Origin: Sphingobacteriia bacterium 28-36-52
Lineage (GTDB): Bacteria > Bacteroidota > Bacteroidia > Chitinophagales > Chitinophagaceae
Reading direction: 5' to 3'
DNA length: 64,000 bases
Assembly: GCA_002281575.1 (NCBI GenBank)
Contig: NCGN01000005.1
Coordinates: 208,837 to 272,836 of the forward strand
Below are positions 19,201 to 27,075 of the stretch, in pieces. The notes under the pieces are model-generated. The model worked only from the letters and a program-made list of their open reading frames with translations, ran no database searches and had not been told where the DNA came from. Numbering within the stretch: position 1 is the first letter of the stretch; each line of letters begins with the position of its first letter. The position numbers and the translations under genes are program-made.

Positions 19201-19385
19201 TAGTGATGGGCAAAACCACCATGCCAGGCGAACAAGAAAATCGCATCATGGGCTATGCGGAAGAAGCAGTAAATGGCGTAATAGTAAAAGCCAATGCTTT
19301 GTTTGAAGGCAGCTGGAAACAATACCGCGCATTAGCGGAAGCAGCACCACTGAAATTCTTTAAAGATTATAAGACTTTGGAATAA
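16209..19385 (+). CDS. Large secreted VPS10/BNR-repeat (sortilin-like) protein
   Basis: This 1058-residue protein has a signal peptide (cleavage near VYAQQ). An extended beta-propeller region (about 25-770) carries repeated Asp-box-like motifs such as SLDGGKTWKR, TTDGGDTWKQ, TRDGGKTWTN and TSDYGKTWTR. A Gly-rich patch (about 842-866) precedes a C-terminal helical region. Homologues in Bacteroidota are annotated as glycosyl hydrolase or VPS10-domain proteins, though enzymatic activity is not established. ATG 16209 is chosen because it begins a clean signal peptide; the frame stays open back to 16098 inside DUF5690. Confidence 0.82.
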   Translation: MRKLLLAFVGITAVCSVYAQQVDLSKHFKSMKPRNIGPAGMSGRVTAIDAVWTNPNIIFLGTASGGVWKTNNGGASWTPIFDDQPIQNIGAIALVQSNPSVVWAGTGEGNPRNSISLGEGIYKSLDGGKTWKRMGLEKTRNIHRIIIDPTNPEVVYVGAMGNPFADHPERGVYKTTDGGDTWKQILYTNQNSGVGDMVMDPANPNKLFVNMYEHKRTPWSLKGGGSGSGFYVTMDGGKSFTKLGKANGLPDGDYGRIGISIARTDPNRVYALVEATKNGLYKSDDGGFKWELVNSDPSVVTNRAFYFQDIAVDTKNENRIYNINQVINVSDDAGKTWKPVIPYSGIHPDHHAWWIHPYDANFIIDGNDGGIGITRDRGKTWQFDEKLPLGQYYHINVDNQIPYNVMGGLQDNGSWHGPAYVWRRSGIRNAFWQGVSGGDGFDVMPDAEDPNWVYTMSQGGNVSRYNIATGDRWGIKPPRPSKTVKQRFNWNAAIAQDPFDKATIYYGSQFVNKSTNKGAAWEQISGDLTTNDSAKIDQSSNGGISVDITGAENHCTILTIEPSPKEQGVIWVGTDDGNVQLTRDGGKTWTNFRGKLPGMPLGAWVPQIKASKHNGGEAFVIVNDYRRGEMRPFVYRTSDYGKTWTRMVDEKKVVGYALCVIQDPVEPNLIFVGTEQGLFISLDNGVNFQQFKNGYPSVSTYDMAIQEREADLVIATFGRALWILDDIRPLRKLAANKGQVFVKKLVAFDAPQAYQAKMKNASGIEYSTYGTYEGENKRTGAPLTFFVNKTATDTGKNRISDTLQIAIYDANGVNVRNLKTKADTGFNKYYWGMEGRGIRQAGGGGRGGGGGRFGGGGGALEPGGLPVDPGTYKVVMRLGKDLKDSTMVVVNDDPNAPTPLAVRNAIRAANARMEKSIVKLTALNDRLTEVDAIMKKVEAGYANMDRKAADTIRKAAKPVADALKEIREMLNGKPQLKQGYGNIPQETVNGILGEARQVVMGKTTMPGEQENRIMGYAEEAVNGVIVKANALFEGSWKQYRALAEAAPLKFFKDYKTLE

Positions 19386-19423
19386 TCAATTGATTTTCGG
19401 ACTCAGTTTCAATTAATTATAAA

Positions 19424-19455
19424 CCCCCACTGCTTTAATTAGGAGTGGGGGTTTT
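19424..19455 (+). terminator. Intrinsic terminator after the VPS10-repeat gene
   Basis: The stem CCCCCACT / AGTGGGGG (19424-19431 and 19444-19451) has a 12-nt loop and a short T tract (TTTT). It isolates the VPS10 gene from the second haem/YceI cassette. Confidence 0.82.
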
Positions 19456-19563
19456 GTTTGCGGCTAAAGCCAATTAAAAAATGTTAACATATCAGGCAAC
19501 GCCATGGATAGTGTTAGACTCTGTGTTTAAACAGCAAACATTTTTCAATCAAAACTACTTCAC

Positions 19564-19932
19564 ATGAAAAAGTTATTGACGCTTTCTATAATGGTGGCTT
19601 TTGTGGCCATCGCTTGTTCTAAATCAGAATCAGGCACTACAACTCCAACCCCTGGCACAGGAGGAACTACATTAAATTGTACTACCATTGATAGCAGGTT
19701 TACTGCAGTGGTTTTCCCTATTATTCAAAACAGCTGTGGCGCAGTGGGTTGCCATAATACAGGAAGTGTGAATGGTCCTGGGGCTTTAACCAATTACACT
19801 CAAATTAAAGCTGCTGCTGCTCAAATTAAAAGTTCAGTTGAGTCTGGTACCATGCCTAAAAATGGCTCTTTAACTACTGTGCAAAAGAATGCCATTTCAT
19901 GTTGGGTATCTTCAGGAGCCCTAAATAACTAA
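19564..19932 (+). CDS. Mono-haem cytochrome-type lipoprotein with CX4CH site
   Basis: This 122-residue protein has a lipoprotein signal (VAIACSKSE), a Thr/Gly-rich linker, and one cytochrome-like domain. The haem site is CX4CH (CGAVGCH), matching the first domain of the protein at 6648-7349. The distal Met candidate is in TMPKNG, and extra Cys residues sit before the haem site (LNCTTID) and near the end (ISCWV). It heads the three-gene cassette with YceI and DUF5777, 5 nt from the next gene. Confidence 0.7.
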   Translation: MKKLLTLSIMVAFVAIACSKSESGTTTPTPGTGGTTLNCTTIDSRFTAVVFPIIQNSCGAVGCHNTGSVNGPGALTNYTQIKAAAAQIKSSVESGTMPKNGSLTTVQKNAISCWVSSGALNN

Positions 19933-19937
19933 GGAAT

Positions 19938-20495
19938 ATGAAACGCCTACTATTCGTTTTAGTAATGGTTGCGGTGGCTCAATTGCATGCGCAAAAACGA
20001 CTGCTTTGTAGAAATGCTTCTGTGAAATTTTTTTCTAAAATGCCTTTAGAAAATATTGAAGCGGTGAATAATCAAGGCCTTTCGGTAATTGATTTAGCAT
20101 CGGGCAATATTGAGTTTAGTGTTTTATTAAAAGGATTCATTTTCCCCAATGCATTAATGCAAGAGCATTTTAATGAAAATTATGTAGAGAGTAGCAAATA
20201 TCCTCGTGCTCAATTTAAAGGGGTAATTCAATCTATTCCTGTAATTGATTTAACTAAAAATGCAGACTATAACTTCACTGTAAAAGGGACGATGAAGCTT
20301 CACGGGCAATCAAAGGAAATCAGTACTATGGCGCAGCTTCATGTAAAAGAGGGTAAAGTAACGGGTGAGTCTATATTTGAATTTGTGTTAGAAGATTATG
20401 CTATACAAATACCCAAGTTGGTCAAAGATAAAATTGCCCCAAAAATCAGCATTAACGTTAAAGCAATTTATCAAATTCAAAAACCTAATTTATGA
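19938..20495 (+). CDS. YceI-family periplasmic lipid-binding protein (second copy)
   Basis: This 185-residue protein has a signal peptide (ending near LHAQK) and a YceI domain. The motif MQEHFNENYVESSKYPRAQF parallels the copy at 8158-8694. It overlaps the following DUF5777 gene by 4 nt, so expression is tightly coupled. The tail is more basic than in its paralogue. Confidence 0.82.
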   Translation: MKRLLFVLVMVAVAQLHAQKRLLCRNASVKFFSKMPLENIEAVNNQGLSVIDLASGNIEFSVLLKGFIFPNALMQEHFNENYVESSKYPRAQFKGVIQSIPVIDLTKNADYNFTVKGTMKLHGQSKEISTMAQLHVKEGKVTGESIFEFVLEDYAIQIPKLVKDKIAPKISINVKAIYQIQKPNL

Positions 20496-21361
20496 TTCGG
20501 AAACCATTCACCATACTTTGTTTACTTAGCCTATTCAGTTTCACTGTTTCTGCGCAGGATAATTTATTGAAGGAGCTAGAAAATGAACAAAAAGGGAGCA
20601 ACAAAATAACCGGTGCATTTAAATCTTCTAGAGTAATCAATGGCCACTCTATGGAAATGTTGGGCGCAGGCATGTTGGATTTTAGAATTCTACATCGTTT
20701 TGGTCCTGTGAAACAAGGGATTGGCGATTTGTTTGGTTTAGACCAAGCCAGTATGCGCATGGGTTTTGATTTTGGATTGAGCAATGATTTAACTATTGGC
20801 TTTGGTAGAACCACTTTCAAAAAAGAATACGATGCTTTTATTAAATACCGTTTGATTCAGCAAGAACAATCCGGTACGCCAATATCATTGGTAGCAGTAG
20901 CGGGCACTTCCATTTTTACATATAAAAGTCCAGACCCGTTGAAGCCCTTGACTTTTAATGATCGAACAGGTTATTATGCACAATTGATTATTGGTAGAAA
21001 ATTCAATGAATCATTTTCTTTGCAATTAAGTCCCACTTTAGTGTACAGGAATATGATTGATCCTGCCGATAAAAAAACCATTTACGCATTGGGTATTGGT
21101 GCAAGGCATAAGATTTCGAAGCGGGTAGCTTTTGTGGTAGACTATTCTTTGGTTGCCAATGGATTGCCCATGTCTGTAGGCACTAACCCACTCTCTATTG
21201 GTGTAGATATTGAAACAGGTGGGCACGTATTCCAATTGCATTTTTCTAATTCAACAGGAATGAATGAACGATCATTTATTACAGAAACCACCAATAGTTG
21301 GTCTAAAGGTGAATTTCAATTTGGCTTTAATTTGTCAAGAATTTTTTCACTGAAAAAGTAA
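20492..21361 (+). CDS. DUF5777-family outer membrane beta-barrel protein (second copy)
   Basis: This 289-residue protein has a signal peptide (VSAQD). It shares with the copy at 8704-9609 the blocks RVINGHSMEMLGAGMLDFRI, FGLDQASMRMG and GVDIETGGHVFQLHFSNSTG, and ends in FGFNLSRIFSLKK. The conservation of gene order around both copies points to a functional unit with the haem lipoprotein and YceI. Confidence 0.72.
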   Translation: MIRKPFTILCLLSLFSFTVSAQDNLLKELENEQKGSNKITGAFKSSRVINGHSMEMLGAGMLDFRILHRFGPVKQGIGDLFGLDQASMRMGFDFGLSNDLTIGFGRTTFKKEYDAFIKYRLIQQEQSGTPISLVAVAGTSIFTYKSPDPLKPLTFNDRTGYYAQLIIGRKFNESFSLQLSPTLVYRNMIDPADKKTIYALGIGARHKISKRVAFVVDYSLVANGLPMSVGTNPLSIGVDIETGGHVFQLHFSNSTGMNERSFITETTNSWSKGEFQFGFNLSRIFSLKK

Positions 21362-21381
21362 TTCGTAATAGGAAGTTAATT

Positions 21382-22533
21382 CTATTTCCAAACACTATCG
21401 AATGCAGTGTAGCCTTTTAGAATGAATGAAAACTTTGCGCCATTGTTGTCTACAAACTTTCCTTTCTTCGTGTAGATGGCAATGGCACCCCCAAACCCTG
21501 TGGTAGAGCTGTATTGAAATGGAGGTCTGAATACTTTAATCATAGCAATATCTCTAGGGAACACCATGGTTTGTTCTCCGGGCATTACTTCAAATTCATC
21601 AATAAAAATAGTGCAGAGTTCTTCTCTCCATTTAAATACTTCATTGTTGGCCGAGTCAATGGCCACATTTAATCCGGGCACTTTTTGTTGTAAATACCAA
21701 GCCAATGATTGCGATTGGGCCAATTCATCATTTCCTAATCCATCAAAAATATATGCGTTATCATTTTTAAATAATCCACTGGTATAAGACTCTGCGTACT
21801 CTTGCACTTTTGTTTTTGCTTTAGCGTATACCGTTACATTGGGAAGGTCGCCACCCAATTCTGGATCATCTAAAGAAAGACTATAATCAATTTTTTTATC
21901 AATGAACTCGCCTGGTTTTCCTACACTAAAAAAAGCCGTTTGAATGGCAGCAGGCTCAAATGCAGAATCAACAGGTGTTTTAAGTAGAATAGCTAAATAA
22001 TTTTTCTTGGGCTTTTGTATGGGAGAAAAATAAAAGGAAGCAGTGTCTTGGAACAACATGGGCTTCATGGTGAAAAATCCTTTTGGATCAACTTTTACTC
22101 GGTCAACCATCATTTGCTTTGTACTGGTTCGCATCATATAATTGATGACTGTGTCTTTTTTATCACGCTCAAGTACTTGGCCTTGCATTCTATAAAAGCC
22201 TGATTGAATTAAACAACTAATTGCATAATTACCACTGGGAATCTGCTCACTAATTTTTAATGCCGCATTCACTTCTCCTTCAATCATGGGATAGCGAAAC
22301 TTCCATCTTTGTTTGGTACCCAAGTGGTCTATCCAAATATGCGCCGTTGCAGATTTTAATTTCTTATTTATATAATTGGGATAATACACGCGAAGCTCTA
22401 ATGAATCACCTTGTAAATACAACTGCTTTGATAAACGAATAGCAATAGAATCGTTTTCATTTTGTGCATAAGCCGTAGATAGCCCCAATGCCAATATTCC
22501 TGCAATACCCGCGGAAATTAATTTATTCAACAT
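21382..22533 (-). CDS. Secreted protein with a C-terminal TonB-plug-like domain, no barrel
   Basis: This 383-residue protein has a signal peptide (TAYAQN). An N-terminal region of beta strands (about 25-140) resembles the macroglobulin-like domains of large Bacteroidota surface proteins. The C-terminal third (about 265-370) looks like a TonB-receptor plug: IFIDEFEVMPG, IAMIKVFRPP, FGGAIAIYTKKG. No beta-barrel follows, so it cannot be a complete TonB-dependent receptor. I do not recognise a named function. It is convergent with the DUF5777 gene. Confidence 0.6.
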   Translation of the reverse strand: MLNKLISAGIAGILALGLSTAYAQNENDSIAIRLSKQLYLQGDSLELRVYYPNYINKKLKSATAHIWIDHLGTKQRWKFRYPMIEGEVNAALKISEQIPSGNYAISCLIQSGFYRMQGQVLERDKKDTVINYMMRTSTKQMMVDRVKVDPKGFFTMKPMLFQDTASFYFSPIQKPKKNYLAILLKTPVDSAFEPAAIQTAFFSVGKPGEFIDKKIDYSLSLDDPELGGDLPNVTVYAKAKTKVQEYAESYTSGLFKNDNAYIFDGLGNDELAQSQSLAWYLQQKVPGLNVAIDSANNEVFKWREELCTIFIDEFEVMPGEQTMVFPRDIAMIKVFRPPFQYSSTTGFGGAIAIYTKKGKFVDNNGAKFSFILKGYTAFDSVWK

Positions 22534-22558
22534 ACCACTATAATAAAGCGTCTAAAAC

Positions 22559-22741
22559 TTATGATGCTTTTCTAGGTGTTACAGAAAAACCACCACCTTT
22601 TTTAGACGAAGAGAAGTTTTTGTTGTTCATTGCACCTGGCGCTTTATTCATCATACTTGAAGGCCCTGCAGACTTAGATACCATGCCCGATGCAGGAGTT
22701 GCTTTCTTTGTATTCTTTCTGGTTGATTTAGCTTTTCCCAT
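22559..22741 (-). CDS. Small basic Lys/Ser/Ala-rich protein
   Basis: This 60-residue protein is rich in Lys, Ser, Ala, Met and Gly (MGKAKSTRKNTKKATPASGM at the start) with no hydrophobic segment. It is predicted to be disordered and strongly basic, perhaps nucleic-acid binding. It lies 25 nt upstream of the plug-domain gene on the same strand. A longer opposite-strand frame overlaps it, so reality of the gene is moderate. Confidence 0.45.
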   Translation of the reverse strand: MGKAKSTRKNTKKATPASGMVSKSAGPSSMMNKAPGAMNNKNFSSSKKGGGFSVTPRKAS

Positions 22742-22850
22742 ATATTTTATATTTTAATAAAGTTAACTTGTTTTAATGTAAAGCAATTTGTTAAAATAGT
22801 ACAATCGGTCCTAAATAAATGCAATTGCTTACCTTGCACTAAATTTTTTT

Positions 22851-24110
22851 ATGAGCCAGTTGAGTCATTTAGCAGAAACCTTAATAGGAAGTGAAATTGT
22901 AAAGTTGGGAAATGCCATCAACGAGAGAATTAGAAATGGAGAGACCATTTATAATTATACCATTGGCGATTTTAATCCTAGTGAATTTCCTATTCCTGCA
23001 GAATTAGAGCAACTGATTATAGAAGCCTATCAACAAAAAAAGACCAGCTACCCAGCAGCAGAAGGTATTTTAGATTTGCGTAAAGCCATCAGTGGATTTA
23101 TACAAGATTGGGAAGGCCTTAGCTTTACACCAGCTGAAATTCAAGTGGCTTCAGGTGGTAGACCACTCATTTATGCTTTGTTTAAAGTAATTGTAGACAA
23201 AGGAGATAAAGTTATTTACGGGGTACCCTCTTGGAATAACAATCACTATGTTCATTTAACCGATGGAGAACATTGTGAAGTGAGTTGTTTGCCTGAATAT
23301 GATTTCATGCCAACAGTTGAAGATATCAAGCCACATATTAAAGGTGCTACCTTAATTTGTTTGTGTACACCGCAGAATCCTACCGGCACCACTTTAAGCA
23401 AAAATGCATTAGCAGAAATTTGCGAATTAATTCTTGCAGAAAATGCAACCAGAACGCCCGATCAAAAGAAATTGTATTTAATGTTCGATCAAATGTATTG
23501 GACGCTTACATATGGTGATACCGTTCATTACAATCCATTAACATTGAATCCTGCTATGAAACCTTATACCATTTTTATAGATGGTATTTCAAAGGTTTTT
23601 TCTGCAACAGGTGTTAGAGTTGGATGGGCATTGGGTCCAGAGAATGTGATTGCAAAAATGAAAGCAATTTTAAGTCATTTAGGGGCATGGGCACCCATGG
23701 CTGAGCAACACGCGGTGGCCCATTATTTACCTATGAAAGAAGCCATTGGTAATTACCTAACTCATTTTAAATCGGAGGTTGAGTTTCGTTTACAAAGTAT
23801 TTACAATGGCATCATTGCATTAAAGCAGAAAGGATATCAAGTAGATGCAATTGCACCACAAGCTGCCATTTATTTAACCATACAAATTAATTTAAGGGGA
23901 AGCAGAACTGCTGAAGGGCAGGTGTTGGCAACCCAGTCAGACGTTACTAATTACATATTAAGCGAAGCCAAAATAGCCATTGTGCCATTCTCAGCATTTG
24001 GTGCGGGGGCAGATAGTAGTTGGTACAGATTGAGTGTAGGAACTTGTAAAAAAGCAGACATTCCAACTATGTTGCAACAATTGGAAACTGCATTGAGCAA
24101 ACTTGCTTAA
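22851..24110 (+). CDS. PLP-dependent class I/II aminotransferase
   Basis: This 419-residue fold-type I aminotransferase of the AspC-like group has the PLP-phosphate and substrate segments CTPQNPTGT and DQMYW, the Schiff-base Lys in DGISKVFSATGVRVGW, and the C-terminal Arg in SWYRLSVGTC. The amino-acid substrate cannot be assigned. It is preceded by a near-match to the -7 consensus at about 22831. Confidence 0.85.
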   Translation: MSQLSHLAETLIGSEIVKLGNAINERIRNGETIYNYTIGDFNPSEFPIPAELEQLIIEAYQQKKTSYPAAEGILDLRKAISGFIQDWEGLSFTPAEIQVASGGRPLIYALFKVIVDKGDKVIYGVPSWNNNHYVHLTDGEHCEVSCLPEYDFMPTVEDIKPHIKGATLICLCTPQNPTGTTLSKNALAEICELILAENATRTPDQKKLYLMFDQMYWTLTYGDTVHYNPLTLNPAMKPYTIFIDGISKVFSATGVRVGWALGPENVIAKMKAILSHLGAWAPMAEQHAVAHYLPMKEAIGNYLTHFKSEVEFRLQSIYNGIIALKQKGYQVDAIAPQAAIYLTIQINLRGSRTAEGQVLATQSDVTNYILSEAKIAIVPFSAFGAGADSSWYRLSVGTCKKADIPTMLQQLETALSKLA

Positions 24111-24156
24111 AACTGATTACTAGCGATTAACAATCAATATTGAGGAAACCCTCCAT

Positions 24157-24396
24157 CTAGTTTTTATTGCAAATAAAGATAAAAGCCTTGTTTGGTTTGT
24201 CTTGCAATATTTGTTTTACCAAATGCGTTTTGGTAACAATCTTATGTTTATTAATGTCTATGATTTCATTTGCAACACAAAATGCTGCCCAGTTTTCAAC
24301 AGGGCCTAGCACTTTATTTAATTCAGCAACAACTGCAGCAGCCTGTGCTTCTGTCAAGAATTCTTGTTTAGTTAAAACCAATAGATCTCTGTTCAT
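24157..24396 (-). CDS. Small conserved-looking hypothetical protein
   Basis: This 79-residue protein from ATG 24396 (MNRDLLVLTKQEFLTEAQAA) has a mixed alpha/beta composition, no signal peptide and no membrane segment. It follows the tiny lipoprotein gene at 24408-24527 by 11 nt on the same strand, which supports both as a mini operon. I do not recognise the family. Confidence 0.5.
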   Translation of the reverse strand: MNRDLLVLTKQEFLTEAQAAAVVAELNKVLGPVENWAAFCVANEIIDINKHKIVTKTHLVKQILQDKPNKAFIFICNKN

Positions 24397-24407
24397 GGTA
24401 AACAAAT

Positions 24408-24527
24408 TCAGTGTTTAGGGCAGCCACAAAATTTGGTTTTATTCGATTTTTGAAAAACACCACATGATGTAGATGCCAGCATGATAACTAACACTAAAAG
24501 AATAATTTGGTTTATTTTCATTTTCAT
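24408..24527 (-). CDS. Tiny Cys-rich lipoprotein (39 residues)
   Basis: This short frame starts at ATG 24527 and has an N-terminal hydrophobic stretch (IILLVLVIMLASTSC, lipobox Cys about residue 22). It ends in a mature tail of about 18 residues containing FCGCPKH. Signal peptide plus a CxC tail is a non-random pattern. The mature part is too small for an enzyme; a metal- or redox-related role is conceivable but unproven. Confidence 0.55.
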   Translation of the reverse strand: MKMKINQIILLVLVIMLASTSCGVFQKSNKTKFCGCPKH

Positions 24528-24577
24528 ATACTCAACTAAAGTAATAAAATAGCTTCATTAATTCAACAAAAGCAACT

Positions 24578-25666
24578 TTGGAAAATCAATTTAACATTTC
24601 TACGGTTTTAATTGCACCACTAGACTGGGGGCTGGGTCATGCTACCCGCTGTATCCCTATTGTCAAGGCTTTCAGGCAGTTGAACATCAAAGTAATATTG
24701 GCTGCTGAAGGGCATCAAGCTGCACTATTGTTGAAAGAGTTTCCCGATTTAACCATTTTACCTTTAACAGGTTATCGGGTTCACTATGCAAAGTCGCGTC
24801 TATTACTTTTGTTTAGTTTGATACTTCAAATACCCAAGTTGTATAAAACAATCAAAGCCGAAGAGGTTTGGTTAAAAAAAGTGGTAGAAGAAAATCAAAT
24901 TGATTTGATTGTTTCCGATAATCGATTTGGATTGCATCATCCTTCTGTTCCTTGTGTATTTATAACGCACCAGTTAATTATTAAAGCACCTTATCAATGG
25001 GTAGAATACATTTTCAGACGTATTAATTATTATTTTATCAATCAATTTACTGCCTGTTGGGTACCCGATATGATGGCCAATCCTGGTTTGGCAGGAAAGC
25101 TTTCCCACCCAGCTACAATGCCCAAAGTGCCCGTATTGTATATGAAATTGTTGTCGAGGTTTACCAGCGTATCTTGTGCAACCAAATATACATTTGCTGT
25201 AGTATTGTCTGGGCCAGAGCCACAAAGAACCATACTCGAAAATAAAATACTGATTAACCTTGAAGCATTCACTAAGCCAGTGGTTTTTATTAGGGGGTTA
25301 CCTTTAGAATCAACGCCATTAGAAGTGCCTTCACATATAACCGTGTTCAATCATTTAGAAACCAATGAATTGGCGCTTGAATTACAACAAGCGGATTATA
25401 TTATTTGCAGAGGTGGGTATACATCATTAATGGAGTTACTTTCTATTGATAAAAAATTAATTGTAGTACCTACACCTGGTCAAACTGAGCAAGAGTATTT
25501 AAGTGAATTGTTGATGCAAACAAAACGACTTATGCGCGTTACGCAGTCTGAATTTAGTTTGGATGATACTTATGCAAAAGCACAAAGTTTCACGTATAGT
25601 AAAATGAATATTGATCAGTTTGATGTAGAGCAACTTAAAGCATTATTGCTAAATTTGCCTAAATGA
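24578..25666 (+). CDS. GT-B glycosyltransferase, MurG/family 28-like
   Basis: This 362-residue protein has the N-terminal APLDWGLGHATRC loop typical of GT-B glycosyltransferases and a C-terminal donor-site region (ICRGGYTSLMELL, VPTPGQTEQEYLSELL). It probably transfers a sugar to a lipid or protein acceptor. The start is TTG at 24578, the only start in frame before the conserved N-terminal motif. It overlaps the next gene by 4 nt. Confidence 0.78.
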   Translation: MENQFNISTVLIAPLDWGLGHATRCIPIVKAFRQLNIKVILAAEGHQAALLLKEFPDLTILPLTGYRVHYAKSRLLLLFSLILQIPKLYKTIKAEEVWLKKVVEENQIDLIVSDNRFGLHHPSVPCVFITHQLIIKAPYQWVEYIFRRINYYFINQFTACWVPDMMANPGLAGKLSHPATMPKVPVLYMKLLSRFTSVSCATKYTFAVVLSGPEPQRTILENKILINLEAFTKPVVFIRGLPLESTPLEVPSHITVFNHLETNELALELQQADYIICRGGYTSLMELLSIDKKLIVVPTPGQTEQEYLSELLMQTKRLMRVTQSEFSLDDTYAKAQSFTYSKMNIDQFDVEQLKALLLNLPK

Positions 25667-26559
25667 GCCAGTCTTACAAAGCATATACTGCCGCCCTTGT
25701 TGCAAACTTAATTTTTGGCAGTAGTTATGCGGCGGTCAAATTCATTACTCCGGGTTTTATTCATCCCTTTGCTTTAAACTTTGTTAGAGTTGCAGTAACG
25801 CTTTCATTATTCTGGATCCTATTTTTATTTAAGCCTGGTAAAGTAAAATTTGACCGAAAAGATTTGCCCCGATTTTTGATTTGTGGGCTTACAGGTATTG
25901 TGATTAATCAGTTGTTTTTTATTAAAGGCGTATCATTAACCACCGTAATACATAGTTCTTTGTTATCATTGGGTTCGCCTATTTTCATTACCATCATTGC
26001 AGCATGGTTATTAAAGGAAGGTTTTACTATATTAAAAGCCATTGGCCTGGCTTGTGGAGTAGGAGGAGCAAGTATTTTAATTTTAATGAAAGACCAATCA
26101 GGAGCAGCAAGCAATATGGTTCTGGGTGACATATTAGTATTAACCAATGCCATTTCTTATGCTTTTTATTTGGTACTAGTAAGACCCTTGATGGCAAAGT
26201 ATTCAGGCATACAAGTATTGCGTTGGATTTTTACATTAGGCGCTGTTGGCATATTGCCTATCGGACTTCCTTATATGCTGAGTACCAATTGGAATAGTTT
26301 TGATATTGCTCATTGGACAGTACTGGCTTATGTAGCCGTCTTTTCAACATTTGTAGCGTATTTGCTAACTGTTCAAAGTATTCAATTAATTGGCTCTTCT
26401 GCAACTGGTGCATTTATTTACACGCAGCCTGTTTTTGCGGCAATCTTTGCGATGATTTTTACAGGCGAATATTTTACTTTTTACAAATTAGTGGCCGCAA
26501 TTTTAATTTTTACGGGCGTATACTTAGTGAATGCCAAAAAGTTGACTAAACCTGCTTAG
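25663..26559 (+). CDS. EamA/DMT-family transporter
   Basis: This 298-residue protein has ten predicted helices arranged as two EamA repeats (about 5-140 and 152-292), as in drug/metabolite exporters. It is coupled to the upstream glycosyltransferase by an ATGA overlap. Its end overlaps the convergent phosphatase gene by 14 nt. Substrate unknown. Confidence 0.85.
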   Translation: MSQSYKAYTAALVANLIFGSSYAAVKFITPGFIHPFALNFVRVAVTLSLFWILFLFKPGKVKFDRKDLPRFLICGLTGIVINQLFFIKGVSLTTVIHSSLLSLGSPIFITIIAAWLLKEGFTILKAIGLACGVGGASILILMKDQSGAASNMVLGDILVLTNAISYAFYLVLVRPLMAKYSGIQVLRWIFTLGAVGILPIGLPYMLSTNWNSFDIAHWTVLAYVAVFSTFVAYLLTVQSIQLIGSSATGAFIYTQPVFAAIFAMIFTGEYFTFYKLVAAILIFTGVYLVNAKKLTKPA

Positions 26560-27037
26560 GCCATTCTACCAATAAGATTTCTTTTTTGGCAGTAGCCCAG
26601 TTTTTCCAACTAGTTGTGTGGATGGAAATAGCAAAAACAGCACAGGTGGGCATATCGTCAATTTGGGTAGCCGTTAGTTGGTTTACAAAATCAGTAATAC
26701 CTGGGTTATGAGCAAAAATAGCAGCCGTATTTATTTCATCCCGAATTTGTACAATCGCTTTTGCAAATCTTTCTGGTGGTGCATGGTATAAAAAATCGTG
26801 TTGTACAATATCAGTAGTTGCAATTCCATTTTCAGTAGCAAAATAAGTGGCCGTAGTTAACGCTCTTACTGCATTACTACTAATAATTAAATCAATAGTA
26901 ATGCCTCGCTCTAATACTCTTTTGGCCATGATGGGCGCATCTTTATGACCGCGTTCATTTAATGGTCTATCAAAATCGGCTTGACCAGGATTTGCCCAGC
27001 TACTCTTGGCATGTCTTACGAGTAATAATTGCTTCAT
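26546..27037 (-). CDS. SixA-like histidine phosphatase
   Basis: This 163-residue member of the histidine phosphatase superfamily has the RHAKSSW catalytic motif at the N-terminus, ERGHKDAP, an SSNAVRALTTA segment, and the second His in FAHNPGIT. SixA dephosphorylates phosphohistidine in E. coli; the true target here is unknown. The gene is convergent with the EamA gene and divergent from mnmH. Confidence 0.82.
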   Translation of the reverse strand: MKQLLLVRHAKSSWANPGQADFDRPLNERGHKDAPIMAKRVLERGITIDLIISSNAVRALTTATYFATENGIATTDIVQHDFLYHAPPERFAKAIVQIRDEINTAAIFAHNPGITDFVNQLTATQIDDMPTCAVFAISIHTTSWKNWATAKKEILLVEWPKQV

Positions 27038-27063
27038 GATGAAAAGTTAGCTCATTTGAATTG

Positions 27064-27071
27064 TACATTTG
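27064..27071 (+). promoter_or_regulatory. Candidate -7 element for mnmH
   Basis: TACATTTG is an exact TAnnTTTG match that ends 4 nt before the GTG at 27076. It falls within the longer reading frame, so it supports GTG 27076 as the start and a leaderless mRNA. Confidence 0.55.
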
Positions 27072-27075
27072 TGCT

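Noticed and set aside
22488..22757. Plus-strand frame overlapping the small basic protein
   Set aside because: It crosses the start of the plug-domain gene and reads mostly as the complement of a Lys/Ser-rich frame; the minus-strand frame is the better, though still uncertain, choice.
24167..24418. Plus-strand frame of 83 residues opposite the small hypothetical gene
   Set aside because: No signal peptide or recognisable domain; the minus-strand pair of small genes has better spacing and a lipobox.
24573..24580. CAACTTTG before the GT-B glycosyltransferase as a promoter
   Set aside because: It overlaps the TTG used as start codon, so it cannot be a -7 element for that start; no other in-frame start fits.
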